Program-made: the position numbers and the translations under genes | Notes under the pieces: model-generated | The model's database searches: none | What the model was told of the DNA's origin: nothing | The model's input: the letters and a program-made list of their open reading frames with translations, nothing else | NCBI RefSeq assembly: GCF_005860805.1 | Contig: NZ_VCEJ01000004.1 | Span: forward strand, 372,001-436,000 | Length of the DNA: 64,000 bases | Direction of reading: 5' to 3' | Source of the DNA: Dyadobacter luticola | GTDB taxonomy: Bacteria; Bacteroidota; Bacteroidia; Cytophagales; Spirosomataceae | Part shown: in pieces, positions 7,699-16,309 of the stretch | How the letters are laid out: each line of letters starts with the position of its first letter | Position numbering within the stretch: the first letter of the stretch is position 1

Positions 7699-7975
7699 AA
7701 ATCAGTTTTTTTTCCTGATCAATATGAGGCTTAATATGGGGAGAAAGACCATTTGAACTCACCAGGTCAACCGGTGTTTGAAGTAACTCGGATAACTGGT
7801 CGCGCATATCCAAAAAAGTAAAAAAATCGGCACCGTTTTCGTAATCCAGGTCGACCAGGATATCAATGTCACTGGAAAGGTTTTGTTCGCCCCGCGCGGT
7901 CGAGCCAAAGACATAAGCTTTTTTTACTGGCTTGTCCTTGAAAAAATCTGCCGCTTTCTTTGCCAACTCTTCCAT
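7685..7975 (-). CDS. MntA-like minimal nucleotidyltransferase antitoxin
   Basis: The 96-aa product has the minimal nucleotidyltransferase motif VFGSTARGEQNLSSDIDILVD (Gly24-Ser25, Asp36, Asp38). In MNT/HepT toxin-antitoxin pairs this enzyme transfers AMP to the HepT tyrosine and so silences it. The gene order antitoxin-then-toxin with a 14-bp overlap matches the usual arrangement. It begins 23 bp after the end of the DsbD-type gene on the same strand; a near-consensus -7 element at 7991-7998 may give it its own promoter. Such pairs often mark genome-plastic sites, though nothing else mobile is seen here. Confidence 0.9.
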   Translation of the reverse strand: MEELAKKAADFFKDKPVKKAYVFGSTARGEQNLSSDIDILVDLDYENGADFFTFLDMRDQLSELLQTPVDLVSSNGLSPHIKPHIDQEKKLIYEKS

Positions 7976-7990
7976 AAACTAAAATTTAAA

Positions 7991-7998
7991 GAAAGATA
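7991..7998 (-). promoter_or_regulatory. possible -7 element for mntA-hepT
   Basis: Read on the minus strand this is TATCTTTC, one base off TAnnTTTG. It sits 16 bp before the mntA start and abuts the DsbD stop codon, so it could start a separate toxin-antitoxin transcript. Confidence 0.3.
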
Positions 7999-10083
7999 CT
8001 ACTTTTTAAACGCCGCCTTCCCGCTCTCTAGAAACGCCACAAAATTCTCAGGCTTCAAATCGTAATTCTTTGGCGGTACCAGCAGGTTTCCTTCGTGATC
8101 TACCAGGCAGTAATGTGGCTGGGCGTTGTTGTTGTATTTTACGATCTGCAAATCAGCATTTTGGGCGCCGATGGTTTTTTTGACTTTGTTATCGTATTTC
8201 GAAGTGTACCAGCTGGCTTCCGGGAGCTCGGTTTTGTCGTCGACGTACAATGCTACGATCACAAAATCATTGCGGAGGAGTTGCTGCACTGCCGGATCAA
8301 CCCATACGCGGGCTTCCATTTCCCGACAGTTCACACAGCCATGACCAGTGAAGTCGATGAAAACGGGTTTATTGACTTTTTTGGCGTAGGCCAGCGCGTC
8401 TTTGTAGTCAAAGAAACCATCCAGCTCGTGGGGGAGATGAAAAAGGTCTGCGTATTTGCGGGATTCTCCGGGGGGTAGGGTGGAGGCGATTCCAGCGGTT
8501 CTTTTGTTTAAATCAAAATCCAGGGTATGCTGCGGAGGAAGGTAGCCGGCCAATGCTTTGAGCGGCGCGCCCCACATGCCGGGGATCATATAGACGACGA
8601 ATGTGAATGTGACGATCGATAATAAAAGCCTTGGGACACTTACTTTTTCAAGCGGAGAATCGTGCGGCGTCCTGATTTTTCCTAATAAATAAAACCCCAA
8701 CAAGCTGAAAATCACGATCCAGAATGCCAGGTAAATGTCACGGTCGAGCAACCGCCAGTGGTAAACCTGATCGGCGATGCTGAAAAATTTTAATGCTAAG
8801 GCAAGTTCCAGGAAGCCCAGAACCACCTTAACGGTATTCAGCCAGCCGCCCGATTTTGGTAAAGATTTCAGCCACTGCGGAAAAAGCGCAAATAAGGTAA
8901 AGGGAATTGCAAAAGCAGATGAAAATGCCGCCATGCCAATGATCGGTTTCACGACTTCGCCACCCGCCGAGGCTACCAGCAAACTCCCGACGATTGGTCC
9001 CGTGCAGGAAAATGATACCAGTACCAAGGTAAATGCCATAAAGAAAACCCCGGCATAACCACCCTGATCGGCTTTTTGGTCCATTTTATTGACAAAGCCG
9101 CTTGGTAGAACGATTTCGAAAAGTCCCAGGAATGAAAGTCCAAAGACAAAGAAAATACCAAAAAAGAGCAGGTTCGGCAGCCAGTGGGTACTCAGAAAGT
9201 TGGCAAAAGCCGGACCATTAAGCCGTGAAACTACGGTACCTATTAATGTATAGATCAGCACAATCGATATGCCGTATATGAGCGCTTTCAGTTTGCCTTT
9301 TTCCTGGTTGGTGAAAAAGCTGACGGTCATCGGGATGATCGGGAAAACGCAGGGAGTCAACAAAGCCACCAGACCGGACAGAAAGGCAGCCAGCGCAAAA
9401 CCCCACAATGATTTGCCTGCCGCAGGATCATCGGAATTTGCAGATGTTTTAATGGTGGCCGATTTTGAAGCAGAATCTGGTCCCTGAGCATCTTTTGAAA
9501 ATGCGGAATCGACCAGATTATCCGTCGGAGTTGCGACTACGGCTGTTGAAGAATCCTGCGTGCCAACTACTGCGCCAACATTGGGCGTTGCTCCGCCGAC
9601 ACTCGCTACTTTTAATCCTTTAAATTCAAAATCTTCATTTCCGGGGATACATAAGCCGGTTACGTGGCTGCAAGTCTGGTATTCGGAGGTGCCTTTGATC
9701 ACCGGATTGTCGGCGAGTACTTTTATTGTTTGTATAAAAACACCTTTTCCTTCAAAATAACGAACATTTCCACCCCAAACTTCTTCAAACTTAGTCTTCG
9801 GATTCTGTGGTTTAAGCTTCCCGGATACCTCAAAAGTATTGTTCTTCTCAAATGTAAAAGTCGTCAGCATCGGCCCCAGGTCGGGATCGAAATCGGAGGA
9901 ATACATATACCAATCCTTATCGATCGTCGCGCTGAAAATCAGGTCGACGGTCTCACCTTTTTTGACTTCGGGTTTAGAAAAAGTATAGGTCCAATGTGCC
10001 TTGGCTTTCTGAATTTGCGCAAAAGTTGTTTGCGTGAGGAAAAAACAAACACTGATCAGAAGGAAGAAAAAACGCCTTTTCAT
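7999..10083 (-). CDS. dsbD: DsbD-type thiol:disulfide interchange protein
   Basis: I start this gene at the ATG at 10083, which gives MKRRFFFLLISVCFFL, a clean signal peptide; an extension to 10125 adds only uncoded-looking residues. The 694-aa protein has an N-terminal DsbD-alpha-like immunoglobulin domain (about 20-140), a Ser/Thr-rich linker, then an eight-helix membrane core. That core starts with ALLTPCVFPIIP and includes a second cysteine in FSCTGP. A C-terminal thioredoxin-like domain carries FTGHGCVNCREME. It moves electrons from cytoplasmic thioredoxin through the membrane to periplasmic partners, supporting disulfide isomerisation or cytochrome c maturation. All expected cysteine pairs of the membrane and C-terminal domains are visible. 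Confidence 0.9.
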   Translation of the reverse strand: MKRRFFFLLISVCFFLTQTTFAQIQKAKAHWTYTFSKPEVKKGETVDLIFSATIDKDWYMYSSDFDPDLGPMLTTFTFEKNNTFEVSGKLKPQNPKTKFEEVWGGNVRYFEGKGVFIQTIKVLADNPVIKGTSEYQTCSHVTGLCIPGNEDFEFKGLKVASVGGATPNVGAVVGTQDSSTAVVATPTDNLVDSAFSKDAQGPDSASKSATIKTSANSDDPAAGKSLWGFALAAFLSGLVALLTPCVFPIIPMTVSFFTNQEKGKLKALIYGISIVLIYTLIGTVVSRLNGPAFANFLSTHWLPNLLFFGIFFVFGLSFLGLFEIVLPSGFVNKMDQKADQGGYAGVFFMAFTLVLVSFSCTGPIVGSLLVASAGGEVVKPIIGMAAFSSAFAIPFTLFALFPQWLKSLPKSGGWLNTVKVVLGFLELALALKFFSIADQVYHWRLLDRDIYLAFWIVIFSLLGFYLLGKIRTPHDSPLEKVSVPRLLLSIVTFTFVVYMIPGMWGAPLKALAGYLPPQHTLDFDLNKRTAGIASTLPPGESRKYADLFHLPHELDGFFDYKDALAYAKKVNKPVFIDFTGHGCVNCREMEARVWVDPAVQQLLRNDFVIVALYVDDKTELPEASWYTSKYDNKVKKTIGAQNADLQIVKYNNNAQPHYCLVDHEGNLLVPPKNYDLKPENFVAFLESGKAAFKK

Positions 10084-10204
10084 ATAGCTGGTGGGATACA
10101 TCTGCGGTTCACCGGCACCGCGCACCGGTTTGAGTTAGTCAACGTAATTTTGCTAAAAAAATTCATCATTTAAAATTCACATTTCTGTCACAATGCGTTT
10201 GTGC

Positions 10205-10212
10205 TAACTTTG
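10205..10212 (+). promoter_or_regulatory. -7 promoter element of argB
   Basis: TAACTTTG matches the Bacteroidota -7 consensus TAnnTTTG exactly. It implies transcription starting near 10218-10220, so the GTG at 10201 cannot be the start and the ATG at 10249 is favoured. Confidence 0.65.
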
Positions 10213-10248
10213 CCGCCTTCGAATCCCGACACAATAAATCCGGCCCAG

Positions 10249-11034
10249 ATGTCCCAATCCTTATATATCATTAAAATCGGCGGCAATGTAATCGACAACC
10301 CCGAGGCATGTTCCGCTTTTCTGAACGACTTCGCGAAAATCAATGCGCCCAAGATACTTGTACATGGCGGCGGCAAGATCGCAACGCAGATTGCCGCCAG
10401 CTTGCAGATAGAAACACAAATGGTAGAAGGCCGCCGGATCACCGACAAACCGATGCTGGATGTAGTAACAATGGTATATGGTGGCTTGGTCAACAAAAAT
10501 CTCGTAGTCCAGTTACAGGCTGCGGGCTGCAATGCAATCGGCCTCACCGGAGCCGACGGCGGCATTATCCGCTCGGTAAAGCGTCCCGTGAAAACCATCG
10601 ACTACGGATTCGTAGGAGACATTGAAGAAGTAAACGGTACGCAGATCAACGCCCTGCTCACTTCCAGACTTATCCCGGTGATCGCGCCGCTCACATACAG
10701 TTCGGAAGGTTTATTGTTGAATACCAATGCCGATAACATGGCATCGGGTACGGCAGTAGCGATGTCCCAATTCTTCAAAACAAAACTGATCTATTGTTTC
10801 GAAAAAAAGGGCGTCCTATCCGACCCTGACGACGACAACGCAGTAATTTCCTCCCTCACGCCGCCTACTTACGCCGATTACAAATCCACCGGCGTCATCA
10901 ACAAAGGCATGATCCCCAAGCTGGACAGCTCCTTCGCAGCACTCGAAGCCGGTGTTTCAACAGTAACGATTTGCCACGCGGCTGATTTGTTGCAGGCGGT
11001 TGAGGGGCTGGCGGGGACGATCATTACATTATAA
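10249..11034 (+). CDS. argB: acetylglutamate kinase
   Basis: The 261-aa protein is an amino-acid kinase: LYIIKIGGNVID at the N-terminus (phosphate loop lysine), LVHGGGKIATQ (glycine-rich loop), then GRRITDKPML and the NADNMASGTAVAMSQF and IYCFEKKGVL segments. It phosphorylates N-acetylglutamate (in many Bacteroidota the route uses N-succinyl or N-acetyl intermediates) in arginine biosynthesis in the cytoplasm. Length is normal. I use the ATG at 10249, because a perfect TAnnTTTG element lies at 10205-10212. argH is about 7 kb further on the opposite strand, with a SusC/SusD pair between them. Confidence 0.93.
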   Translation: MSQSLYIIKIGGNVIDNPEACSAFLNDFAKINAPKILVHGGGKIATQIAASLQIETQMVEGRRITDKPMLDVVTMVYGGLVNKNLVVQLQAAGCNAIGLTGADGGIIRSVKRPVKTIDYGFVGDIEEVNGTQINALLTSRLIPVIAPLTYSSEGLLLNTNADNMASGTAVAMSQFFKTKLIYCFEKKGVLSDPDDDNAVISSLTPPTYADYKSTGVINKGMIPKLDSSFAALEAGVSTVTICHAADLLQAVEGLAGTIITL

Positions 11035-11311
11035 TGTGAGTCCGTAATTAGAAATCTGATTCCTGGATTTACGGAAATCGATTTAGCAACAAACCTTGCC
11101 CACCTGATTTCGTAAAATTAGGGTAATATCTGCCGTCACCCTTATATCCCAAATACTCTTCCTCTTTTTTCGGATTGATGCAATATCTTATTGCGAGATG
11201 CAGTTATTTCCGAACAATTAGTAATTTTTTTTAAGAATGAAGTTTGCTTTAAAAAAATTACTGTTAAAATTGTGTTAATTTTCTAATCCTCAATAATTAC
11301 TTAATTCATTT

Positions 11312-14300
11312 ATGGGCAAAAATTTACTTAGGCTTGTCGTCATGTTTATGCTGGCAAGTGCTCCTGTATTCGCTCAAACGATTACAGGAACGGTCAAATC
11401 AGCAGCCGATGGCTCCACACTTCCGGGGGTATCTGTGCTGGTTAAAGGCAGCACGAATGGTACCACGACCGACGTTATGGGAAAATTCAGCCTGGCTGCT
11501 GCTCCCGGTAACACATTGGTTTTCTCCTACATCGGCTACAAAACCATTGAATCAGTTATTGGAAACCAGACTGTCCTGGACATTGCGCTGACAGAAGATG
11601 CCAACCAGCTTGGTGAAGTGGTGGTTACCGCGCTTGGTATTGCCAAGGAACAACGCGCACTGGGTTATGCTACGTCGGTTGTAAATGCCGACGCTCTGGT
11701 GAAAACCGCTTCCCCCAACTTTGCAACTGCATTGTACGGTAAGGCTCCGGGTGTGACGATCAACGCAACGCCGGGTGGAGCTACTTCGGGTGTGAGTATC
11801 AACATCCGCGGTTTCAGCTCAATTACAGGTAACACGCAGCCATTGATCGTTTTGGATGGTATTCCAATACGTAACGGTGAAGCGCGTAACGGTGACTTTT
11901 GGAACGATCAGCGTATTCGGGGTAATGGTCTTCTGGACTTGAACCCTGCTGATATTGAGAACATTTCAGTATTGAAAGGTGCTTCTGCTGCTGCGCTTTA
12001 CGGATCTGAGGCGGTGAACGGGGTGCTGCTTGTTACTACCAAAACCGGTAAAGGAAAAAAAGGGATCGGTGTTGATTTCAGCGCCAGCTACAATGTTGAT
12101 AAAATTGCTTATCTGCCACGTTACCAGGATGTAAGAGGTCCGGGTTATCCTTTGAACTACAACGATGGCGGTCAGGATGCGGCGGGATTTATCTACTATG
12201 ATACCAACGGTGACGGTGTAAAAGAAACCCGTGGCTTGTTGGGTGCTACGGTAAACTTTGGTCCTAAATTCGACGGACAGCCTGTGATGGCATTCGACGG
12301 AAAAATCCGCCCGTACTCTCCATCAGGAAACAGCTACGCCGATTTGTTCGAAAATGCGAGCAGCTCCAATGTCAACCTTTCCATCTCCAAATCGACTGAC
12401 AACGCAAACATTCGTTTCTCGTTTACCCGTCAGGACAACGGAATGATCAGCTATAATTCCAAAAACAGCAAGAACATCGCAAACCTGAATGCGAGCTTTA
12501 ATCTGAACAAAAAGCTGACTACGGATTTGATGGTGAATTACGTGAACCAGACTACCCGCAACCGTCCTTACAAAGTGGATCGTATGATCAACAACTTTAC
12601 AGGTATGATGAACCGGTTCGAGTCGGCTGACTGGTATTTTGACAAATATCAAACAAGCCTCGGCTACAAATACGTAACGGGTACTAACCCAAGCCTCACG
12701 CCTGGTGAAAACATTATTTACAATGGTTTCAAATCCGATATCGCGGATTACGTTTGGAGCACCAGAAAAAATCAGTCGTTTGAATACAGCGACCGTATTA
12801 TTGCCAGCATTACCCAGCACTGGCAGATCCTGGAAAGCCTGAAACTGCGCGGACGTATTGCTACGGATTATACTTCCGAAAGATTGGAAAACCATGATTA
12901 CAGCAGCGTCCCTCTGGCTTTCGGTTACTCAGGTGGTTTCGGAATGAACAACAACCAGTACAACAACGTATACGGTGACCTTCTTTTAACATATACAAAG
13001 AAGCTGGCGTCTGATGTGACATTGTCAGTTTTAGGAGGTTATTCTGCCAACAGGCAGTTGAACACATTTGTGTCAAGATCAGTAAATGGCGGTTTGAGCA
13101 CAGAGAATTTCTTCGATATTTCTGCGAGTGTGAATACGCCAGGCGGCGCACAGACAAGAAGCCGCTGGCTGCGCGACGCATACATTGGAACAGTTAACTT
13201 CGACTACAAGAGCATTTTCTTCGTGGAAGGAACGATCCGCAGAGACCGCACTTCTACTTTGGCGAAAGGAAACAATGCATTTGTTTATCCTTCTGTGAAT
13301 GCCAGCTTTGTGTTCTCCGACGCATTCCAGCTGCCTCAATTCCTGAGCTATGGTAAACTGAGAGGTTCTTTCGGTATCGTGGGTAACTACCCAACCATTT
13401 ACCAGGCAAACAATGCCTACCAGCAGGGATCGCTGAACATTCAGCAGCCAGGCGGCCAATCGGTACTTTACACGACGATCAGCTCCGATTATGGCAATGA
13501 TAAAATCCGTCCTGAGCAGAAGCGTGAATTTGAATTCGGTTTGGAAACGAAATTGTTCAACAACCGCATCGGACTGGACATCGCTTACTACAATGCACAG
13601 ATCGTTGACCAGATCCTTCCTTTGAACATTGCTGCGACCTCTGGTGCAAGAACTATTCTTGCCAACATTGGTACATTGCGCAACCAGGGTGTTGAAGTTG
13701 CATTCAACGTAAGCCCGCTGAGAGCAAAAACAACCACCGACCTGAACTGGGACCTTACCCTGAACCTGTCGAGAAACGTAAACAAGGTTGAGAAACTGGC
13801 TAACGGTTCTACCGAGTTATTGCATGCCGATTTCGATGGTAATGCTGCGCAGATCCGCTCCGTAGTGGGCCGTCCGATGGGTGACATTTTTGCACACGGT
13901 GTTTTGAAAAACGATAAAGGTGAAAGCGTGGTTGGACCAAATGGTTTGTACCAGCTGGATGGCGATAACTGGATCAAGGTAGGTAATGCAATGCCTAAAC
14001 TGACAGGTGGTTTTATCAACAGTTTCAGTTACAGAAACTTTACGCTGGATGCGGTAATTGACTTCCGTGTAGGCGGTCACCTGATGCCAACCGGTATCAA
14101 CTGGATGACTTCAAGAGGTTTGACAAAAGAAAGCTTGAATGCAATGGATACAGAGCACGGCGGTCTTTCTTACTATGTGGACGCAGCCGGAAATGGTGTT
14201 CAAACTACCGAGAGCGCAGGTCCAAATGGTCAGCCGGTTTACCACGACGGTATGCTGATGCAAGGTGTGACAGCCAATGGCGAAACTAACACGAACGTAG

Positions 14301-14635
14301 TTTCGCAGGCAGTTTACTACAATGCGACTTACAACTGGGGTGGTCCTCAATACGGTAACGCACGTTACGAGCTGTACGTACAGGAAAACACGTACTTCAA
14401 AATGCGCGAGCTTTCTCTTGCTTACAGACTGCCGGCGACCTGGGGTAGAAAAATCGGAGCTCAGAATGTATCACTCTCTGTGTTTGGCCGTAACCTCTTC
14501 TTCTTGTACAGAACCATCAAAGACATGGATGCTGAACAAACCAGCGTAAGCTCACGGTGGTACGAGAACATCAACAATGCGGGAAGTAACCCTTCATTCC
14601 GCACGATGGGTGTAATGTTGAGAGCCAGCTTCTAA
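11312..14635 (+). CDS. SusC/RagA-type TonB-dependent receptor
   Basis: The 1107-aa outer-membrane receptor has a Sec signal peptide (MGKNLLRLVVMFMLASAPVFAQ). A carboxypeptidase-regulatory-like domain follows (about 23-110; ITGTVKSAADGSTLPGVSVLVKG), then a TonB-plug (about 115-240, with GKAPGVTI, IRGFSS and PLIVLDGIPIRNG) and a long beta-barrel ending in the aromatic LRASF. It lacks the STN signalling domain found in the other SusC of this window, so it probably imports without sigma signalling. The SusD partner begins 14 bp downstream. Substrate is not evident: no degradative enzyme accompanies the pair. A non-coding leader of about 275 bp precedes it, with no clear promoter. Confidence 0.95.
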   Translation: MGKNLLRLVVMFMLASAPVFAQTITGTVKSAADGSTLPGVSVLVKGSTNGTTTDVMGKFSLAAAPGNTLVFSYIGYKTIESVIGNQTVLDIALTEDANQLGEVVVTALGIAKEQRALGYATSVVNADALVKTASPNFATALYGKAPGVTINATPGGATSGVSINIRGFSSITGNTQPLIVLDGIPIRNGEARNGDFWNDQRIRGNGLLDLNPADIENISVLKGASAAALYGSEAVNGVLLVTTKTGKGKKGIGVDFSASYNVDKIAYLPRYQDVRGPGYPLNYNDGGQDAAGFIYYDTNGDGVKETRGLLGATVNFGPKFDGQPVMAFDGKIRPYSPSGNSYADLFENASSSNVNLSISKSTDNANIRFSFTRQDNGMISYNSKNSKNIANLNASFNLNKKLTTDLMVNYVNQTTRNRPYKVDRMINNFTGMMNRFESADWYFDKYQTSLGYKYVTGTNPSLTPGENIIYNGFKSDIADYVWSTRKNQSFEYSDRIIASITQHWQILESLKLRGRIATDYTSERLENHDYSSVPLAFGYSGGFGMNNNQYNNVYGDLLLTYTKKLASDVTLSVLGGYSANRQLNTFVSRSVNGGLSTENFFDISASVNTPGGAQTRSRWLRDAYIGTVNFDYKSIFFVEGTIRRDRTSTLAKGNNAFVYPSVNASFVFSDAFQLPQFLSYGKLRGSFGIVGNYPTIYQANNAYQQGSLNIQQPGGQSVLYTTISSDYGNDKIRPEQKREFEFGLETKLFNNRIGLDIAYYNAQIVDQILPLNIAATSGARTILANIGTLRNQGVEVAFNVSPLRAKTTTDLNWDLTLNLSRNVNKVEKLANGSTELLHADFDGNAAQIRSVVGRPMGDIFAHGVLKNDKGESVVGPNGLYQLDGDNWIKVGNAMPKLTGGFINSFSYRNFTLDAVIDFRVGGHLMPTGINWMTSRGLTKESLNAMDTEHGGLSYYVDAAGNGVQTTESAGPNGQPVYHDGMLMQGVTANGETNTNVVSQAVYYNATYNWGGPQYGNARYELYVQENTYFKMRELSLAYRLPATWGRKIGAQNVSLSVFGRNLFFLYRTIKDMDAEQTSVSSRWYENINNAGSNPSFRTMGVMLRASF

Positions 14636-14649
14636 TTTCAAATCTGATC

Positions 14650-16245
14650 ATGACAATGAAAAAAATATCATCATTCATATTGGCAGGACTTATGCTGGTA
14701 GCAGCATCCTGCAAGGAATCCGAGTTCACCGAAAGGTATGCCGATCCGTCTAAAATTGCTGAGTCAACAGTTGAGAAGCAGTATACAGGATTCTTGTTCG
14801 CGAGCAAAGATTACATCCTTCCAGGCTACGGACAGTATTTCGTAACCCTGAGAACAACATTGAGCCGCTACAACCAGGCAGTAGGCTGGCCAAACGAATC
14901 GGGACAATATGTACCCGCATCGGCTGGTGTGCAGGATATGTGGTTCAACTATTACAATTCCCTTGCGCAGTACCGCGAGCTTGAAAAGATTTATAATTCA
15001 AGACCTGCCGAAGAGCAGGCTGCGAAAAGGATTTTCATGCTCACCGCCAAAGTTTATCTGTACAACTATACCCAGCGTATGGTGGATCTGCACGGCGCGA
15101 TCCCTTTCACAGAAGCGGGTATGCTGAGCACAAATGGTGGGGATTATGCAGGTTCAAATGCAAAGTTCGATTCGCCTGAATCGCTTTACACGATGATGCT
15201 GGACGATTTGAAAGCCATCGCTACTGAACTGAATACCATTACAGTAGGTGCAGGTTACCTGAAAGGATTCCAGACCCAGGATTTTGTTAATAAAGGCGAT
15301 ATCACAATGTGGAAGCGTTTTGCAAACTCCCTGCGTCTGCGCATGCTGAACCGTGTTTCTGCTGCCGCTACTTTTTCCGGAAGATCAAATACTGAAATTG
15401 CTGAGATCCTGAACAATCCTGCGACTTACCCTGTGGTTGAAACCAATGACCAGAACATTCAGATCAATGTGTATGATGTGAATACAGACGTTAACTCCAA
15501 AGGCTTCCAGGATGGTCTGGCTTCGGCTGGCTGGTACGGTAACACGGCTGGCAAGAAAATGATCGACTTCATGAACAGCACTTCCGACCCACGTCTGAAA
15601 CTGCTTTTTGAGCCGGGAGAAAATGCAAAAGGCGCTTACATCGGTATCGACCCGATCGGTACTTCTGCAACGCAAACTGCGCTTTTTAACACGGGTACCG
15701 TATCAATCTACAACCGTTATGTGTTGAGCTCCAACCAGTTTTTCCCAGGTGTGATCATCAATGCGCCGGAGATTAACCTGATCAAAGCGGAATATTACCT
15801 GAGAACTGGTGTGGATGGTTCTGCTAAAACAGCTTATGAAACTGCCATCTCGCAATCTGTGAAATTTTACACAGCAATTGCAAACCTGAGCAATGCAACA
15901 TTGGGTACCAAACCGGTTTCGCCAACCGATGCGCAGATTGCCGCTTACATCGCCACTGACGCTGTAAACTGGACAAAAGCAACAACCAGCGCTGCGAAAC
16001 TAAGCCTGATCGCTACCCAGAAGTGGTTGCACTACAATGTGGTTCAGCCTTACGAAAACTGGGCGGATATCCGCAGACTGGATCTGCCAGCGCTAACATT
16101 CCAGACGGACAATGCCAACAACCAGACTACGCCTCCTGTGAGATGGAACTACCCAGGAAACGAGATCACCTACAATACCGACAACTACGCTTTGGTACGC
16201 GAAAGCGACAAGCTGACTACCAAGCTTTTCTGGGATGTGAAATAG
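14650..16245 (+). CDS. SusD-like nutrient-binding lipoprotein
   Basis: This is the SusD partner of the preceding SusC, 531 aa, with lipobox VAASC (cysteine near 20) followed by KESEF, an acidic surface tag. The helical TPR-like body includes FMLTAKVYLYNYTQRMVDLHGAIPF and, near the C-terminus, QKWLHYNVVQPYENWADIRRLDLP. These match the SusD-like_2 (nutrient-binding outer membrane lipoprotein) branch rather than classical SusD. It caps the SusC pore on the cell surface. ATG at 14656 is an equally good start, two codons in. A terminator follows at 16275-16307. Confidence 0.93.
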   Translation: MTMKKISSFILAGLMLVAASCKESEFTERYADPSKIAESTVEKQYTGFLFASKDYILPGYGQYFVTLRTTLSRYNQAVGWPNESGQYVPASAGVQDMWFNYYNSLAQYRELEKIYNSRPAEEQAAKRIFMLTAKVYLYNYTQRMVDLHGAIPFTEAGMLSTNGGDYAGSNAKFDSPESLYTMMLDDLKAIATELNTITVGAGYLKGFQTQDFVNKGDITMWKRFANSLRLRMLNRVSAAATFSGRSNTEIAEILNNPATYPVVETNDQNIQINVYDVNTDVNSKGFQDGLASAGWYGNTAGKKMIDFMNSTSDPRLKLLFEPGENAKGAYIGIDPIGTSATQTALFNTGTVSIYNRYVLSSNQFFPGVIINAPEINLIKAEYYLRTGVDGSAKTAYETAISQSVKFYTAIANLSNATLGTKPVSPTDAQIAAYIATDAVNWTKATTSAAKLSLIATQKWLHYNVVQPYENWADIRRLDLPALTFQTDNANNQTTPPVRWNYPGNEITYNTDNYALVRESDKLTTKLFWDVK

Positions 16246-16274
16246 TCTTTGAAATAAAGTGAATTGAATGTTGA

Positions 16275-16307
16275 AATGGCCGGCCAGAGCGTCGGCCATT
16301 TTTTTGT
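16275..16307. terminator. terminator between susD and the cytochrome/FG-GAP gene
   Basis: AATGGCCG (16275-16282) pairs perfectly with CGGCCATT (16293-16300), followed by a T tract on the plus strand. It lies between converging genes and probably ends the susCD transcript. Confidence 0.85.
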
Positions 16308-16309
16308 GC

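Noticed and set aside
11178-11195. GCAAT/ATTGC dyad before the first susC
   Set aside because: Arms are only 5 bp and not repeated elsewhere in the leader.
12323-12895. 190-aa minus-strand frame within susC
   Set aside because: Lies opposite a conserved receptor barrel; explained by codon bias of the real gene.
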